DNA of 24,432 bases from Anaerolineaceae bacterium UBA6107 (GTDB lineage Bacteria; Chloroflexota; Anaerolineae; Anaerolineales; Anaerolineaceae): NCBI GenBank assembly GCA_002428455.1, contig DIWL01000024.1:1-24432 (forward strand), in the 5' to 3' direction. Within the stretch, counting starts at the first letter, position 1; the number at the start of each line of letters is the position of its first letter. Positions 1-7,939 of this stretch are shown here, one piece after another. The notes beneath the pieces are model-generated. The model did no database searches. It was not told where the DNA came from and worked only from the letters and a program-made list of their open reading frames with translations. Both the position numbers and the translations under genes were made by a program.

Positions 1-297
1 TTGGAAAAACAGGAAGAAAAGTTGGATCCAAAAATGATCGCCCAGGCGAAAAATATGGTTAAAGGATATCTGCCCGGGATCGAATATGCCGAGGTACGCA
101 TCCGCAATCAACAACTGAATGGCTGGACAGCCTATAGTGGCGGAAAAAGAAGCGGAAAAATGCGGACTACTCCGGCAGGACAGGTTGTGGTCAGTTTCAG
201 TAAACAGGTTACCCAGTCTGACCAGGTGCATAAACAGTATGCACGGGTAACCATGGATAAAGAAGGCAAAATGGTAAAACTGGCGGTCTCCAGGTAA
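1..297 (+). CDS. Small hypothetical protein, possibly 5'-truncated
   Basis: An open frame runs from a TTG at the first base of the window to a TAA stop at 295-297, giving up to 98 residues. Because the frame is open at the window edge, the true start may lie upstream; an internal ATG (residue 12) is also possible. The protein is Lys/Arg-rich with many short beta-prone, Val-rich stretches. I see no signal peptide, membrane segment, cysteine pair or motif that I recognise. It is followed at once by a strong intrinsic terminator, which supports a real transcribed gene ending here. The family is unknown to me and I assign no function. Confidence 0.5.
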   Translation: MEKQEEKLDPKMIAQAKNMVKGYLPGIEYAEVRIRNQQLNGWTAYSGGKRSGKMRTTPAGQVVVSFSKQVTQSDQVHKQYARVTMDKEGKMVKLAVSR

Positions 298-312
298 ACC
301 ATTCTCCATAAG

Positions 313-350
313 AAGGACCGCGGTCACCTCCACCGCGGTCTTTTCTTTTT
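313..350 (+). terminator. Rho-independent terminator after the first gene
   Basis: A perfect 9-bp inverted repeat, GACCGCGGT (316-324) and ACCGCGGTC (332-340), encloses a 7-nt loop. It is followed by TTTTCTTTTT (341-350), and A/G bases before the stem can extend the pairing into the T tract. It separates the first gene from alaS. Confidence 0.9.
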
Positions 351-366
351 CAACATGAATATTGGT

Positions 367-372
367 TATAAT
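367..372 (+). promoter_or_regulatory. Candidate -10 element for alaS
   Basis: A perfect TATAAT lies 36 bp before the chosen alaS ATG. The region 17 bp upstream is only T-rich (the terminator tail), so the -35 is poor. Expected transcription start is near 379. If used, it rules out the ATG at 355 as the start of alaS. Confidence 0.4.
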
Positions 373-408
373 TCAGCAGATATTAGTCCAAAAGAAACAG
401 GTGAGTTG

Positions 409-3141
409 ATGACAACAAAAATGACTGGTGCAGAGATCAGGCAATCTTTTCTTGAATATTTCAAAGAGCGGGGGCATGCTGTAGTCCCTTCTTCGTCGCT
501 TGTACCTGGTGGTGACCAGACCTTGTTATTTACCAACGCGGGCATGGTGCAGTTCAAAGATGTTTTCCTGGGGATTGACAAACGAGATTACACACGCGCA
601 GTGGATTCGCAGAAATGTATGCGCGTAGCTGGTAAGCACAACGACCTGGATGATGTCGGACGGGATGATACGCATCACACATTTTTCGAGATGCTTGGCA
701 ACTGGTCCTTTGGAGATTATTACAAAAAAGAGGCCATCGAATGGGCCTGGGATCTGCTTACCAATGTATGGGGACTGGATTCCAGACGATTGTATGCCAC
801 CGTATTCAAGGACGATAAGGGTGATATCCCGACGGATGACGAAGCGGTGGAATATTGGAAACAACAAAAGGGAATGGATCAAAGCCATATCCTTTACTTT
901 GGCCGCAAGGAAAATTTTTGGGAGATGGCGGAAACCGGCCCCTGCGGACCTTGCAGTGAGATCCACATTGACCGCGGTGAGGAATTTTGTAACCGAAAGC
1001 ATGAATCAGGTCACGTGTGCCGAGTGAACGGTGATTGTTCACGTTTTTTGGAGATCTGGAATCTTGTTTTTATCCAGTACAACCGCCTGAGCGCTGACCG
1101 TTTTGAACAACTTCCAGCAAAGCATGTGGATACCGGGATGGGCTTTGAACGCATCGTATCCATAATGCAGGATGTAAATTCCAATTACCGCACCGACCTT
1201 TTCTCACCAATGATGGACAAGATAATGGAACTGGCCGGCACGAGCCGAATGGACATGGATGCCAACTTCACTCCCTATCGAGTGGTCGCGGATCATACCA
1301 GGGCGGCGGCTTTCCTGATCGCGGATGGAGTAGTGCCCGGCAACGTGGGCAGGAACTACGTCTGCCGCATGATCATTCGCAGGGCAGCGCGGTTTGCATC
1401 AAAGATCGGACTCAACGAACCCTTCATGGCACAGATCGCACATGTAGTGATTGACCAGTATGGTCAGGCTTATCCGGAATTGATCAAGAACCGCAAGAGC
1501 ATCCAGGATAACCTTACACGGGAAGAGAAGCGTTTTCAACGTACGGTTGAATCGGGGTTGGCGCACCTGGAGGATTTGCTTGACGAATTGAAAAAATCCG
1601 GCGGAAAAACGCTGGATGGCACCAAGGCTTTTGAACTCTATGCCACACACGGCTTACCATTGGAAATTACCCGCGATATTGTCCGTGAAGTGAACCTGGA
1701 TGTGGATGAGGTTGGATTTAAAGCATCGATGGAAGAACACAAAGTGCAATCCGGTGCTGGCAAGGTTTTTGGCAGTATGGGCGGGAATCAGGTTGAAGTC
1801 TACCGTAGGGCTTATGACAAATATGTTGAAAACGGTCAGTTGCCCCGCAGTGGAGTCAAATACAATCCCTATGCCTGGTTGGAAGTGGACTCTACACTGA
1901 TCGGGCTATTTTCAGAAGGTGAAGAGCTGGAAGAAGCTGAACAGGGTACTGCGGTTGAAGTGATCGTTCCGCAAACCGGTTTTTACATAGAATCCGGCGG
2001 GCAGGTGAGTGACACAGGTACGATCATTGCCCTGGATAACAGCTGGGAGATAAAAGTAAGTGATGTCCGTCGACCTGCTGCCGGAATCATCATTCATATC
2101 GGCACCGTCTCTCGCGGATCAGCACGAATCAATGACCAGGTGAAGCTGAAAGTAGATCGCGACCGGCGCATGGACATCATGCGCAACCACACCGCCACCC
2201 ATCTGTTGCATGCCCAGCTGCACAAGGTTCTCGGAGAACATGCCCGGCAATCCGGCTCACTGGTAGCCCCGGATAGGTTGCGGTTTGACTTTACCCACCC
2301 TGATGCGATCACACAGGAGCAGCTGGACGCGATCGAAAGCGGCGTTAATCATGAAATTCTGGCTTCGCATTCCCTGGCGATACAGGAAAAGTCTTTGCAG
2401 ACTGCCATGTCAGAAGGCGCAATGGCTTTGTTCGGTGAGAAATATGGTGAAAAGGTCCGCACTGTAATCATCGATCAGGAACATCCCATATCGTATGAAT
2501 TGTGCGGTGGTACTCACGTTGAAAATACCGGCGACATAGGCACATTCCTCATCATCAGTGAAGGAAGTGCTGCCGCGGGTATCCGGCGTATTGAGGCTGT
2601 AACAGGACGCGGAGCATATGAAGTGATCCGTACACGCAACAGGGTCTTGCGGCGTGCTGCCCGACTCACAAATTCGTCAATGGAAGAAATTGTCGCCAAG
2701 ATCAGCGGCATTCAGGATGAAGTGGAATCCTTGCGAGTTCAGCTGACTCGCACCCGGCAGGAGTGGGTCAAAGCGGAATTCGAGGAAAAACTTGGACAGG
2801 TAACGCCTGTGGCAGGTATTCCGGTGCTCTCGGTTTTGTTAAAAGGCGCGGATATTGAAAGCATGCGTCAGATGACCGACATTTTCCGCCAGAAGCATCC
2901 ATCCGGAGTGGTCGCCATCGGTTCCGTGATCAACGATAAACCGATGCTTATTGTCGCCGTGACCGAAGACCTGGTGAAGCGCGGGCTCAACGCGGGAGAA
3001 TTCGTGCGGCAGGCGGCGGCGCTTGTCGGAGGCAGTGGCGGTGGAAGGCCGGTACTCGCGCAGGCGGGCGGTAAGGATCCTGACAAATTACCCGAAGCCA
3101 TGGCAACCATTGTGGATCTGGTAAAACAAAAGTTGAGTTAA
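409..3141 (+). CDS. alaS: Alanyl-tRNA synthetase
   Basis: Class II aminoacyl-tRNA synthetase that charges tRNA-Ala in the cytoplasm. The start chosen is the ATG at 409 (MTTKMTGAEIRQSFLEYF), preceded by AGGTGA at 399-404; the in-frame ATG at 355 would add 18 residues that do not resemble the family and lie on a TATAAT box. This gives 910 residues, a normal length. Visible in order: class II catalytic core (SFLEYFKERGH, NAGMVQFKDVFLG, and the DDTHHTFFEMLGNWSFG segment near residues 85-101), an editing domain with zinc ligands HTATH (His594, His598) and CGGTH (Cys699, His703), a coiled coil, and the C-terminal DHHA1-type domain ending in GGSGGGRPVLAQAGG. The motifs are intact. No T-box leader is visible. 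It is monocistronic, with a terminator behind it. Confidence 0.98.
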   Translation: MTTKMTGAEIRQSFLEYFKERGHAVVPSSSLVPGGDQTLLFTNAGMVQFKDVFLGIDKRDYTRAVDSQKCMRVAGKHNDLDDVGRDDTHHTFFEMLGNWSFGDYYKKEAIEWAWDLLTNVWGLDSRRLYATVFKDDKGDIPTDDEAVEYWKQQKGMDQSHILYFGRKENFWEMAETGPCGPCSEIHIDRGEEFCNRKHESGHVCRVNGDCSRFLEIWNLVFIQYNRLSADRFEQLPAKHVDTGMGFERIVSIMQDVNSNYRTDLFSPMMDKIMELAGTSRMDMDANFTPYRVVADHTRAAAFLIADGVVPGNVGRNYVCRMIIRRAARFASKIGLNEPFMAQIAHVVIDQYGQAYPELIKNRKSIQDNLTREEKRFQRTVESGLAHLEDLLDELKKSGGKTLDGTKAFELYATHGLPLEITRDIVREVNLDVDEVGFKASMEEHKVQSGAGKVFGSMGGNQVEVYRRAYDKYVENGQLPRSGVKYNPYAWLEVDSTLIGLFSEGEELEEAEQGTAVEVIVPQTGFYIESGGQVSDTGTIIALDNSWEIKVSDVRRPAAGIIIHIGTVSRGSARINDQVKLKVDRDRRMDIMRNHTATHLLHAQLHKVLGEHARQSGSLVAPDRLRFDFTHPDAITQEQLDAIESGVNHEILASHSLAIQEKSLQTAMSEGAMALFGEKYGEKVRTVIIDQEHPISYELCGGTHVENTGDIGTFLIISEGSAAAGIRRIEAVTGRGAYEVIRTRNRVLRRAARLTNSSMEEIVAKISGIQDEVESLRVQLTRTRQEWVKAEFEEKLGQVTPVAGIPVLSVLLKGADIESMRQMTDIFRQKHPSGVVAIGSVINDKPMLIVAVTEDLVKRGLNAGEFVRQAAALVGGSGGGRPVLAQAGGKDPDKLPEAMATIVDLVKQKLS

Positions 3142-3148
3142 AAGTTAA

Positions 3149-3177
3149 GCGGCTGTCATGAGTTATCAGACAGCCGC
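3149..3177. terminator. Bidirectional hairpin between convergent alaS and gcvPB
   Basis: GCGGCTGTC (3149-3157) and GACAGCCGC (3169-3177) form a perfect 9-bp stem with an 11-nt loop in the 57-bp gap between two convergent genes. The tails are weak: GTTTGATATT on the plus strand and TTAACTTTTAACT on the minus strand. It probably serves both transcripts. Confidence 0.7.
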
Positions 3178-3198
3178 GTTTGATATTGCCTTAGCAGT

Positions 3199-4662
3199 CT
3201 ATTCGTTTTCCGGCAACCAGCAGCACAGCACAAGTTCTTTCGCGGCTTTCACTTCGTCCAATCGGCTGACTGGAGTGTTGTGTGGGGCGTTCTTCAATAG
3301 TTCCGGATCAGTGTGTGCTTCCTCTGCGATCTTTAGCAGCGCATCAGCAAAAGCGTCGAGAGTTTGTTTGTTTTCTGTCTCGGTTGGTTCGATCATCAGC
3401 GCTTCATGCACGATCAAAGGGAAGTAGTTGGTGGGCGGGTGGAAATCATAATCCATCAGGCGCTTCGCGATATCGAGCGCGTGAATGTCCGGCACTTCCG
3501 GCCAGACTCCTTCAACCACGAACTCGTGCATGCAGGTCCGGTTATAAGGAAGCGTATATTTACCACGTACTTTTGAAAGTAAATAATTGGCGTTCAGTAC
3601 AGCGAATTCCGATATTCGGCGTAAACCATCTGATCCATTCATCCTGATGTATGTATAAGCCCGCACAAGCATCCCAAACTGACCGTAAAAGGTTTTTACC
3701 CGTCCGATCGACATGGTTGGGGTAGTAAAACCGTACAGCGGAGGGAGATCCTCTGTCCCCGGTTCAACGATGCCCACGACCGGTGAAGGGAGAAAGTCAG
3801 CTAGTTGTGAGGTCACAGCTACCGGACCGGAACCCGGTCCACCGCCGCCGTGTGGTGTGGAGAACGTTTTGTGCAAATTGAAGTGCATCACATCGAAGCC
3901 AAGGTCACCCGGACGAGCAATTCCAAGCAAAGCATTCAGGTTGGCTCCATCACCGTACACAAGTCCTCCTGCCGCGTGAACAATTTCGATTACCTCGGAG
4001 ACATTTTCGTCAAACAACCCCAGCGTATTGGGATTGGTCAACATCAAACCGGCGACGGTATCGTCACAAATCTCGTGTAGCGCAACCAGATCTACATTAC
4101 CCCGTGCATCGGAAGGCAGGTGGACAACTTCCAATCCGACCATTGAACAGGTGGCTGGGTTGGTTCCGTGTGCAGAATCAGGGATCAGAACACGTGTGCG
4201 TTTGAGGTCGCCGCGTGATTTGTGATATGCATTAATGATCTTGACCCCGGTAAATTCACCCTGCGCTCCGGCAGCGGGTTGTAAGGAGATTGCAGCAAAT
4301 CCGCTGATCTCTTTCAAATACTCCTGCAGTTGATACATTAAGAACAGGTTACCCTGAATCGTCTCAAGAGGTTGTAACGGGTGTGTGAAAGCAAACCCCG
4401 GCAGCCTTGCGGTAACCTCATTGATCTTCGGATTGTATTTCATCGTGCAGGAACCAAGCGGGTAGAAACCTTTGTCGATGCTGTAATTCATGGCGGAAAG
4501 ATGGGTGAAGTGTCTGACGACGTCAATTTCAGCCAGTTCCGGAAATGGAAGATCAGCGCGCACAAGATCAGCCGGCAATTCGTACTTCGGTACATCTGAT
4601 TTCGGGAATCGCACACCAGACCTGCCGGGTGAAGATAGTTCGTACAGGGTGGGCTCAGTCAT
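3199..4662 (-). CDS. gcvPB: Glycine dehydrogenase (decarboxylating) subunit 2
   Basis: PLP-binding half of the split glycine cleavage P-protein. With GcvPA it decarboxylates glycine and transfers the aminomethyl group to the lipoyl arm of GcvH. At 487 residues it has the usual length. The PLP lysine is visible as Lys265 in FNLHKTFSTPHGGGGPG, with a glycine-rich loop after it; SIDKGFYPLGSCTMKYNPK (61-79) and PDSAHGTNPATCSM are classic family blocks. The start ATG (4660-4662) overlaps the gcvPA stop by 8 bp and has a strong AAAGGAGG ribosome site, so the two subunits are translationally coupled. It is the last gene of the gcvH-gcvPA-gcvPB operon. Confidence 0.97.
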   Translation of the reverse strand: MTEPTLYELSSPGRSGVRFPKSDVPKYELPADLVRADLPFPELAEIDVVRHFTHLSAMNYSIDKGFYPLGSCTMKYNPKINEVTARLPGFAFTHPLQPLETIQGNLFLMYQLQEYLKEISGFAAISLQPAAGAQGEFTGVKIINAYHKSRGDLKRTRVLIPDSAHGTNPATCSMVGLEVVHLPSDARGNVDLVALHEICDDTVAGLMLTNPNTLGLFDENVSEVIEIVHAAGGLVYGDGANLNALLGIARPGDLGFDVMHFNLHKTFSTPHGGGGPGSGPVAVTSQLADFLPSPVVGIVEPGTEDLPPLYGFTTPTMSIGRVKTFYGQFGMLVRAYTYIRMNGSDGLRRISEFAVLNANYLLSKVRGKYTLPYNRTCMHEFVVEGVWPEVPDIHALDIAKRLMDYDFHPPTNYFPLIVHEALMIEPTETENKQTLDAFADALLKIAEEAHTDPELLKNAPHNTPVSRLDEVKAAKELVLCCWLPENE

Positions 4663-6007
4663 GGCTTGCCTCCTTTAAAGCTTCTGCAAATGCTTCTATG
4701 TCCTCTTTCGAGATCACCTCGGTCACAGCGACAAGCATATGATTGGCAAGGTCAGGATTAATCTTTGCCAGGTTCAATCCACCCAGGAATCCGTCTTCCA
4801 ATAAATGTTGATTGATGTGATCTACATCAACCGGGCATTTGACCACAAATTCATGGAAGAATGGTTTATCAGTCAGTACTTCAAATCCTGGTAGCCGGTT
4901 GATCAATTCCGCTGCGTAATGCGCTTTTTGATAACACAGATCAGCCACCTGCTGCATACCCTGCTTTCCTAACAGGCTCATGTAGATCGTCGCTGCAAGC
5001 GCCATCAAACCCTGGTTCGAGCATATGTTGGAAGTAGCTTTTTCCCGGCGAATGTGTTGTTCGCGGGCAGTCAGGGTTAGCACATACCCGCGTCTGCCTT
5101 CGCCATCAACAGTTTCTCCCACCAAACGGCCTGAGATCTTGCGTACAAAATCCTTTTTTGTAGCCAGGAATCCCAGGTAAGGACCACCAAATGATAACGG
5201 AATACCCAGGGGTTGCCCTTCTCCCACCACAATGTCAGCTCCCAGTTCACCCGGTGTCTTTAGAATCCCCAAAGCTGTTGGATTCACGATGAAGGCGATT
5301 AATGCGCCAATTTCATGTGACTTTCTCACGAGTTTGTGGAAATCGTTGATACGTCCAAAAAAGTCGGGGTACTGGACCATTACAAGGGCAGTTTGATCAT
5401 CCAGGCGGTCACTTAATTGATCCGGAGATTCTTTCAAATCTGCCTTGTCTTCAACAGATACCAGTTTCATGTTCTCATACCCGCACAGGTAGGAACACAT
5501 CACCTCACGATACTCCGGATTGACCGATGAAGAGATGATGATTTTCGGGCGTTTTCCCCTGAAGTGATGGTAAGCCATCAAACCAGCCTCTGCCGCTGCT
5601 GTCGCGCCATCATAATGCGAGGCGTTACTCACCTCCATGCCGGTCAGGTTGGCAATGAGGGTTTGAAACTCAAAGATCGCCTGGAGTGTACCCTGCGAGA
5701 TCTCAGGTTGATAGGGAGTGTAGGCTGAGAAAAATTCACCGCGGTTGATCAAAGCATCAACAGCGGCGGGGATGTAATGCTGGTAAGCACCAGCCCCCAG
5801 GAAACTAACCAGGTCGGCGGCTGTTTCATTCGCAGTGGAAAATTCCCGGAGTTCCGCCAGCGCTTCCATTTCGGTAATTCCTTTCGGTAAACCGAGTTTT
5901 GGAAAGCGGTGTTTCACAGGAACATCGGTGAAAAGGTCTTTAATGTCCTTCACACCGATGCTCGCCAGCATGGCTTCTCTCTCGGCATCGGTATGTGGTA
6001 TGAACAT
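4655..6007 (-). CDS. gcvPA: Glycine dehydrogenase (decarboxylating) subunit 1
   Basis: First half of the split glycine cleavage P-protein, which pairs with GcvPB. The start chosen is the ATG at 6005-6007 (MFIPHTDAEREAMLASIGV), which fits the family N-terminus, overlaps the gcvH stop as TAATG, and has a GAGGT ribosome site. A TTG at 6028 would add 7 atypical residues. The product has 450 residues. Recognisable family blocks are AYTPYQPEISQGTLQ (95-109) and NASHYDGATAAAEA (128-141), followed by a complete aminotransferase-like fold without the PLP lysine, which resides in GcvPB. It overlaps both neighbours and so is strongly coupled in the operon. Confidence 0.96.
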   Translation of the reverse strand: MFIPHTDAEREAMLASIGVKDIKDLFTDVPVKHRFPKLGLPKGITEMEALAELREFSTANETAADLVSFLGAGAYQHYIPAAVDALINRGEFFSAYTPYQPEISQGTLQAIFEFQTLIANLTGMEVSNASHYDGATAAAEAGLMAYHHFRGKRPKIIISSSVNPEYREVMCSYLCGYENMKLVSVEDKADLKESPDQLSDRLDDQTALVMVQYPDFFGRINDFHKLVRKSHEIGALIAFIVNPTALGILKTPGELGADIVVGEGQPLGIPLSFGGPYLGFLATKKDFVRKISGRLVGETVDGEGRRGYVLTLTAREQHIRREKATSNICSNQGLMALAATIYMSLLGKQGMQQVADLCYQKAHYAAELINRLPGFEVLTDKPFFHEFVVKCPVDVDHINQHLLEDGFLGGLNLAKINPDLANHMLVAVTEVISKEDIEAFAEALKEASHD

Positions 6008-6399
6008 TAGTGACCTCGGGTTTCGCAAAACGCTGAGTAGGCAGTGGCATCCATCAGGGAGTCAGCTTCAGAGGCATCCTTCAACTCAACCTTGATCATC
6101 CAGGCTGCACCGAAGGGATCTGAATTGATGAGTTCGGGGGAATTCGCGAGTTCTTCATTGATCTCAATGACCTTACCCGAAACCGGCAGAGTAACATCTG
6201 CGGCTGCCTTTACAGATTCGATCGTACCCACGATGGTACCCTTCTGAATTTCATCACCTACTGCCACAGTGACCTCGAAAAAGACCACATCAGAGAGCTG
6301 ATCCTGCGCATAATCCGAGACTCCCAGCGTGGCCACATTTCCTTCAACCCTCAACCATTCATCCGTGCTCGCGTATTTCAATCCCTCAGGTGTGTTCAT
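6007..6399 (-). CDS. gcvH: Glycine cleavage system H protein (lipoyl carrier)
   Basis: Small lipoyl-domain protein (130 residues) that shuttles the aminomethyl group from the P-protein to the T-protein and is reoxidised by dihydrolipoamide dehydrogenase. The lipoylated lysine is Lys64 in GTIESVKAAADV. Other family marks are the N-terminal YASTDEWLRVEGNVATLGVSDYA and the C-terminal LINSDPFGAAWMIKVEL. The start ATG at 6397-6399 has a GGAGGA ribosome site 7 nt away. It is first in the operon, preceded by a 132-bp gap with a good promoter. gcvT (T-protein) and lpd (L-protein) are not in this window, so they must be encoded elsewhere or the module is used differently. Confidence 0.97.
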   Translation of the reverse strand: MNTPEGLKYASTDEWLRVEGNVATLGVSDYAQDQLSDVVFFEVTVAVGDEIQKGTIVGTIESVKAAADVTLPVSGKVIEINEELANSPELINSDPFGAAWMIKVELKDASEADSLMDATAYSAFCETRGH

Positions 6400-6468
6400 A
6401 GCTTATTCCTCCATCGTTTGATTTAAATTCACAGATTGATGTTGAATGATAGATTAACTACTCATTCT

Positions 6469-6486
6469 GCCGAATTACATTTCGGC
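6469..6486 (-). other. Short hairpin at the 5' end of the gcv leader
   Basis: GCCGAA and TTCGGC form a perfect 6-bp inverted repeat with a 6-nt loop. Relative to the predicted start near 6491 it sits at about +5 to +22 of the transcript. On the minus strand no T tract follows, so it is not a terminator for the MFS gene; a 5' mRNA-stabilising stem is a reasonable guess. Confidence 0.4.
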
Positions 6487-6497
6487 TTTTCTACTTC

Positions 6498-6526
6498 ATT
6501 CTACGGATCACTGCGAAAAAAGTCAA
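6498..6526 (-). promoter_or_regulatory. Sigma-70-type promoter of the gcv operon
   Basis: On the minus strand, TTGACT (6521-6526) and TAGAAT (6498-6503) are separated by exactly 17 bp. They lie just after the stop of the MFS gene and about 100 bp before gcvH. Predicted transcription start is near 6491, giving a leader of roughly 90 nt. No glycine riboswitch motifs are visible in that leader. Confidence 0.75.
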
Positions 6527-6531
6527 GAAAA

Positions 6532-7833
6532 TCAGGCGGCCGGGGGTCTGAGCCGTGAGACAAACCTGAGTTTGCCTGAAAAGAATGCCAGAAAACCAAC
6601 AAACCTTAGCAAAGCCGCCCCGATCAAACCTGCCTGAATGGAGATCACATCAGCAAGGAGGGTGCCGATCATTGGTGCAAAAATTGCCGCCATGTATTGC
6701 ATCATCTGCGCCACCGAGACAAATAAAGCGCTGTATTCGACCGGTACTGTTTTCATTAATTCATCGAAAAAGACGAGATCGAGCCCGGCCTGAAATATTC
6801 CGGCGAACCCGGCAAAAACTGCTATCTGCCAGGGAACCTTGGTGAACGACAACAACAATGGATATATTGAAATGCCAAGAGTCGTCCAAATTAAAACCGA
6901 TAATGAACCGCGCTTTCTGGAAAACCGTGTCCAGAAAAAATAACCGATGATTAGAATGGCGGTTTGCGACATGGTAATAATTGAGATCCAACTATCTGAT
7001 GCGTGAACAACGCGGACAAGATAGATCGGGATCAAGGGTGCAGAAAGTTGGATCCCGCTCATTACCAGCAACCGCTTAAGCATAAAGTTCATGAAAGGTT
7101 TTTCACTCCAGACCAATTCTTTCATTTCCTTTATTTGAGCAGCCAATCCCCGTTTGAAGACCAGTGGGGCGGGCATTTTAGGAGGAAGGACAATATGAGA
7201 GGAGTAGTAATAACTGATCAGTCCGCCGATGGACAGGCCAATGAACATTAACTGGTAATTGAGCGGGAAGAGTACACGATCCAGCATCTGGCCGAACCCA
7301 AGCACCGCCAGTGTTGTGGTAAGTCCCATGGTGGACCAGCGCCGCGACATTAATTCAAAACGGCGGTCAGGACCCGCTACAGCATTCATTACTACGGAAA
7401 AGGTGATCGAAACCAGGGTTTGCGGGATGGTCGCCACAGCCCAGATCAGGAGGATCGAATTGACCAGGATATCACGCGGGATGAAGAAAGAAACCACTCC
7501 AGTGATCGCATAGCTGGTGATCACCAGCAAACGCGCAATGCTGAACCACTTGACCACGTTCTCCTGCCGTTGTAAAAATCGACCGAGTGGGATGGCAAGC
7601 AGGAGACCCGTAATCGCGGGCATTGAGGATAGCAATCCCACCTGGAATGTACTTGCATCCAGGTAGGTGAGGAACACGGGAAGGAATGGACTGGCGGCAT
7701 TGGCAATTCCTACGCCAATGGCATCAACCTGGACGTTGCGAAAATTCCGCTTATCCTGTGTGGATAGATTTCTGGTTTGCTGATTTGATTCGTTATTATC
7801 CAAGAGTCTTAACACCAACGCGAGCGATGACAT
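6532..7833 (-). CDS. Major facilitator superfamily transporter, substrate unknown
   Basis: A 433-residue polytopic membrane protein with about 12 hydrophobic segments in two halves. They are separated by a charged cytoplasmic loop (MPAPLVFKRGLAAQIKEMKELVW) in the middle, as in MFS permeases. The first transmembrane segment begins only after about 35 hydrophilic residues. A loop between segments 2 and 3 (GRFLQRQENVVKW) resembles the MFS motif A position. Nothing identifies the substrate. The annotated ATG at 7831-7833 has no ribosome site and lies only 2 nt after a TATAAT, so the true start may be internal (for example the TTG or GTG codons within the first 11 codons). The gene ends immediately before the gcv promoter and is divergent from glmS; no functional link to either is evident. 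Confidence 0.85.
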   Translation of the reverse strand: MSSLALVLRLLDNNESNQQTRNLSTQDKRNFRNVQVDAIGVGIANAASPFLPVFLTYLDASTFQVGLLSSMPAITGLLLAIPLGRFLQRQENVVKWFSIARLLVITSYAITGVVSFFIPRDILVNSILLIWAVATIPQTLVSITFSVVMNAVAGPDRRFELMSRRWSTMGLTTTLAVLGFGQMLDRVLFPLNYQLMFIGLSIGGLISYYYSSHIVLPPKMPAPLVFKRGLAAQIKEMKELVWSEKPFMNFMLKRLLVMSGIQLSAPLIPIYLVRVVHASDSWISIITMSQTAILIIGYFFWTRFSRKRGSLSVLIWTTLGISIYPLLLSFTKVPWQIAVFAGFAGIFQAGLDLVFFDELMKTVPVEYSALFVSVAQMMQYMAAIFAPMIGTLLADVISIQAGLIGAALLRFVGFLAFFSGKLRFVSRLRPPAA

Positions 7834-7835
7834 GC

Positions 7836-7841
7836 ATTATA
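7836..7841 (-). promoter_or_regulatory. Candidate -10 element for the MFS gene
   Basis: TATAAT on the minus strand in the context GGTATAATG, two bases before the presumed ATG. No recognisable -35 lies at 16-18 bp. If real, transcription would start at about 7829, inside the presumed first codons. Confidence 0.35.
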
Positions 7842-7897
7842 CCAACGACCCTTTGAAAAACCTCTTTCTACAAAAAATGAACAGGAGGTGATTAAGG

Positions 7898-7903
7898 TAT
7901 AAT
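7898..7903 (+). promoter_or_regulatory. glmS: Candidate -10 element for glmS
   Basis: TATAAT on the plus strand in the same GGTATAATG context as the divergent MFS element. No good -35 is present at 17 bp. Expected start is near 7910, about 36 nt before the predicted ribozyme cleavage site, which is a sensible arrangement. Confidence 0.5.
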
Positions 7904-7939
7904 GTCTGCGAGGAAAGGAACGATAAAGAAAATCCGGAA

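Noticed and set aside
355..408. Upstream ATG giving an alaS product of 928 residues
   Set aside because: The 18 extra residues do not fit the family, the ATG has no ribosome site, and a TATAAT at 367-372 lies within the extension. ATG 409 has AGGTGA and a typical AlaRS N-terminus.
345..408. T-box leader for alaS
   Set aside because: Only about 60 bp separate the preceding terminator from the start, too short for a T-box, and no antiterminator structure is seen.
6400..6497. Glycine riboswitch in the gcv leader
   Set aside because: The leader is A/T-rich with only one 6-bp hairpin and none of the conserved aptamer blocks.
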